From positions 2,232,001 to 2,296,000 of the forward strand of contig CP017039.1 in the NCBI GenBank assembly GCA_001717545.1: 64,000 nucleotides of DNA, read 5' to 3'. The position numbers and the translations under genes were made by a program. Position 1 is the stretch's first letter. Each line of letters begins with the position of its first letter. Source of the DNA: Anaerolineaceae bacterium oral taxon 439. Its GTDB lineage: Bacteria > Chloroflexota > Anaerolineae > Anaerolineales > Anaerolineaceae. Below the pieces are notes generated by a model. It did no database searches. It was not told the DNA's origin and was given only the letters and a program-made list of their open reading frames with translations. Below, piece after piece: positions 62,027-64,000 of the stretch.

Positions 62027-64000
62027 TTGAGACGGATCAGAGCGCGCTCCACCCTGCCGAAACCGATACCATTCCCGCACGCCGCAGGAAAGGAATAATT
62101 TTTGTCGCTGCTGCGCTGATCTCTTTTTCGATATTGGTTTTTCAGGTCTCAATTCGACAGACCAGCTACACGCTCCGCGAAGGCGACCTCGCAACGCAGG
62201 ACATCCTCGCGCCGCGGAAAATAACGTACGAAAGTAAAATCCTCACGGAACAGGCGCAGGCCGACGCTGAGCGAATGGTCGGGAAGGTCTATCTTCCGGC
62301 CGATCCGACGATCTCCCGGAACCAGGTCCAATTCATGCGCTACTCGTTTCAATTTATATCTGCCGTCCGCGCTGATAAATACGCGAACGAAAGCCAGAAA
62401 ATCGACGACATCCGCAAATTAGCCTACGCGCAGCTCGAAGAAACCGTTATCAAAGAGCTGCTTGAGCTGAGCGAGGACGATTGGAACTCGGTCCAGACCG
62501 AAAGCCAGCGCATCCTGGAGCAGATCATGCAAAATTCGATCCGCGAAGATCAGCTCCAGTCCGAAATCATGAATATTCCGACCATGATCAACTATTATAT
62601 ACGCTCGGACCTGTCGCTCCTGATCGACAACCTGACGCGCCGCTTTATTACGCCCAATTCGCTCTACTCCGAAGAACTGACCGAAAAAAGCAAGGCCGAA
62701 GCCCGCGCCGCCGTCCAGCCCCGCGAACGAACGTACGTCACTAATCAGACAATCGTGTCCAGAGGGCAGATTATTACCGACCTGATCTACGAAGCGCTCG
62801 AAAAACTCGGCCTCGTCCATACGAAGAATACATCCGAACGACTGATATCCGCGGGACTTATGGTCCTGGGGCTATCGTTATTTGCGCTGACCTATTTCGT
62901 CAGCGAAAGCCGATGGAACCGGATCGGGTTGCAGGAGTCGATCCTTATCGCTTCCATTTATATTGTCTTCCTGATTTCGGCCCGGCTCCTGATCCCGAAT
63001 CGGACGATCGTACCGTTCCTTTTCCCGATGACCGCGGCGGGAATGACGATCGCCTGTCTCTCCGGAAGCATGTATGGAATTATCATCTCGCTGGTCCTTG
63101 GCATGCTCGTTCCGTTCGATTTTACAAACGCGTTTGGCTATGCGATGTATTATATTATTTCATCGCTGACTGGGATTATTGTTTTAGGAAAGGGCCGCAA
63201 GATTGCCGATCTCGTTATCGGCGGGGCGGTTTCCGGACTGGTTGGGATTCCGATTATCCTTTTCTTCCAGCTGACCAAAGGAAACTACGCCGACGCGACC
63301 GGGCTGATAACGTTGTCGGCCTCCTCCCTCCTGAGCGGGATTTTGTCCACCGGAATCGCGCTCATCCTCCAATACTCGCTCGCTGGAATTATCGGCGTCG
63401 CGACGCCGATGCAGCTGCTTGAGATTATCCGTCCCGATTCCCCGCTGCTGCAATTCATTTTGACCAACGCGCCGGGAACCTACCAGCATTCGCTCCAGGT
63501 CGCGAACCTCGCCGAACAGGCATCAAAAGCGGTCGGCGCCGATTCGCTCCTGATCCGCGCCGGAACAATGTATCACGACGCGGGAAAAGCGCTGAATCCC
63601 GAGTTTTTTATCGAAAATCAGGTCGGCGATACGATCAATACGCATGAGGATTTATCGCCCGTCGAAAGCGCTCAACTCATCATCCGCCATGTTCCGGACG
63701 GCGTAAAACTGATCCGGCAGTACCGCCTCCCCGCAATTCTGGAAAGCTTTGTCCTGGAACATCACGGAACCAACGTCACCCGCTACCAATATAATCAGGC
63801 GCTGAACCAGGCGCCCGAAGGCGTCGAAGTCGACATCCGCGATTTCACTTACCCCGGCCCATCGCCCCGTTCGAAAGAAACCGCGATCCTGATGCTCGCC
63901 GATACGACCGAAGCCCGGGCACGCGCCGAAAAACCGAAAAATATCGATGAAATTAACGCGATGATCAAGAGCGTCTTCGATTATTACACGACCAACGGCC
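62023..64000 (+). CDS. 7TM-HD family phosphohydrolase (PgpH/YqfF), 3' end outside the window
   Basis: At least 659 codons, open to the window end. It starts with one membrane span (IIFVAAALISFSILVF), a large extracytoplasmic 7TMR-HDED region (YTLREGDLATQDILAPRKIT, REDQLQSEIMNIPTMINYYI), about seven spans (residues ~275-450), and a cytoplasmic HD domain: TYQHSLQVANLAEQ, the metal pair HD in TMYHDAGKA, and HEDLSPVES. PgpH proteins of this layout hydrolyse cyclic di-AMP. Start ATG 62023 overlaps the yqeY stop. The usual neighbours ybeY and era would be expected downstream; they are not in view. Confidence 0.93.
   Translation, partial: MIETDQSALHPAETDTIPARRRKGIIFVAAALISFSILVFQVSIRQTSYTLREGDLATQDILAPRKITYESKILTEQAQADAERMVGKVYLPADPTISRNQVQFMRYSFQFISAVRADKYANESQKIDDIRKLAYAQLEETVIKELLELSEDDWNSVQTESQRILEQIMQNSIREDQLQSEIMNIPTMINYYIRSDLSLLIDNLTRRFITPNSLYSEELTEKSKAEARAAVQPRERTYVTNQTIVSRGQIITDLIYEALEKLGLVHTKNTSERLISAGLMVLGLSLFALTYFVSESRWNRIGLQESILIASIYIVFLISARLLIPNRTIVPFLFPMTAAGMTIACLSGSMYGIIISLVLGMLVPFDFTNAFGYAMYYIISSLTGIIVLGKGRKIADLVIGGAVSGLVGIPIILFFQLTKGNYADATGLITLSASSLLSGILSTGIALILQYSLAGIIGVATPMQLLEIIRPDSPLLQFILTNAPGTYQHSLQVANLAEQASKAVGADSLLIRAGTMYHDAGKALNPEFFIENQVGDTINTHEDLSPVESAQLIIRHVPDGVKLIRQYRLPAILESFVLEHHGTNVTRYQYNQALNQAPEGVEVDIRDFTYPGPSPRSKETAILMLADTTEARARAEKPKNIDEINAMIKSVFDYYTTNG

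Overview
The window reads as a chromosomal segment of an anaerobic bacterium, most likely from the phylum Chloroflexota (class Anaerolineae). This is inferred from the mix of a rod-shape operon, threonine/proline-rich lipoprotein linkers, paired ABC importers for sugars and organic or amino acids, and moderately high GC with many CGA/CGC/GCG-rich codons. No rRNA or other decisive marker is present, so the assignment is tentative. No rRNA, tRNA, CRISPR array or complete insertion sequence was seen.

Layout. 1-1.9 kb: a two-gene ABC-2 exporter and a truncated ATPase gene. 2-9.6 kb: a sugar locus with lacZ on the minus strand diverging from mglBAC and a small membrane protein on the plus strand; a promoter and palindromes lie in the 5.2-5.5 kb gap. 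9.6-14.6 kb: a complete branched-chain amino acid type ABC importer (livJHMGF, minus strand). 14.7-17.1 kb: asd-hom with a possible attenuator leader. 17.1-22 kb: a PAP2 phosphatase, a SUMF1-like protein and a beta-hydroxyacid dehydrogenase (minus), then two tandem degV genes (plus) and an AT-rich relic. 22.2-31 kb: alaS, a four-gene ABC-2 locus including a permease fused to a propeller-like domain, and a secreted-protein gene broken by frameshifts. 31.2-38.7 kb: thpR, rsfS, an Rrf2 regulator, a deacetylase-like lipoprotein, a membrane protein/SDR pair, an iron-type alcohol dehydrogenase and gltX. 38.8-44.6 kb: the mreB-mreC-mreD-mrdA-rodA cell-elongation operon.

44.6-58.2 kb is an AT-rich island whose base composition differs sharply from both flanks. 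It holds a plus-strand operon (acyl-CoA synthetase, CoA-transferase, FabG-like reductase, thiolase). Convergent to it is a minus-strand operon (glycerate kinase, a second SDR, a complete Liv-type importer, a substrate-binding lipoprotein), preceded by a CdaR/PucR-type regulator. Together these look like a self-contained, probably transferred, module for uptake and CoA-dependent breakdown of an unidentified acid.

58.2-64 kb returns to the host composition: ftcD, a class II Fic protein, a DUF1385 membrane protein, a ComEA-like protein, yqeY and the start of a 7TM-HD phosphohydrolase that runs off the window. Several genes here (thpR, ftcD, the DUF1385 gene) have a -10-like hexamer exactly 7 bases before the ATG and no usable ribosome-binding site, which suggests leaderless mRNAs.
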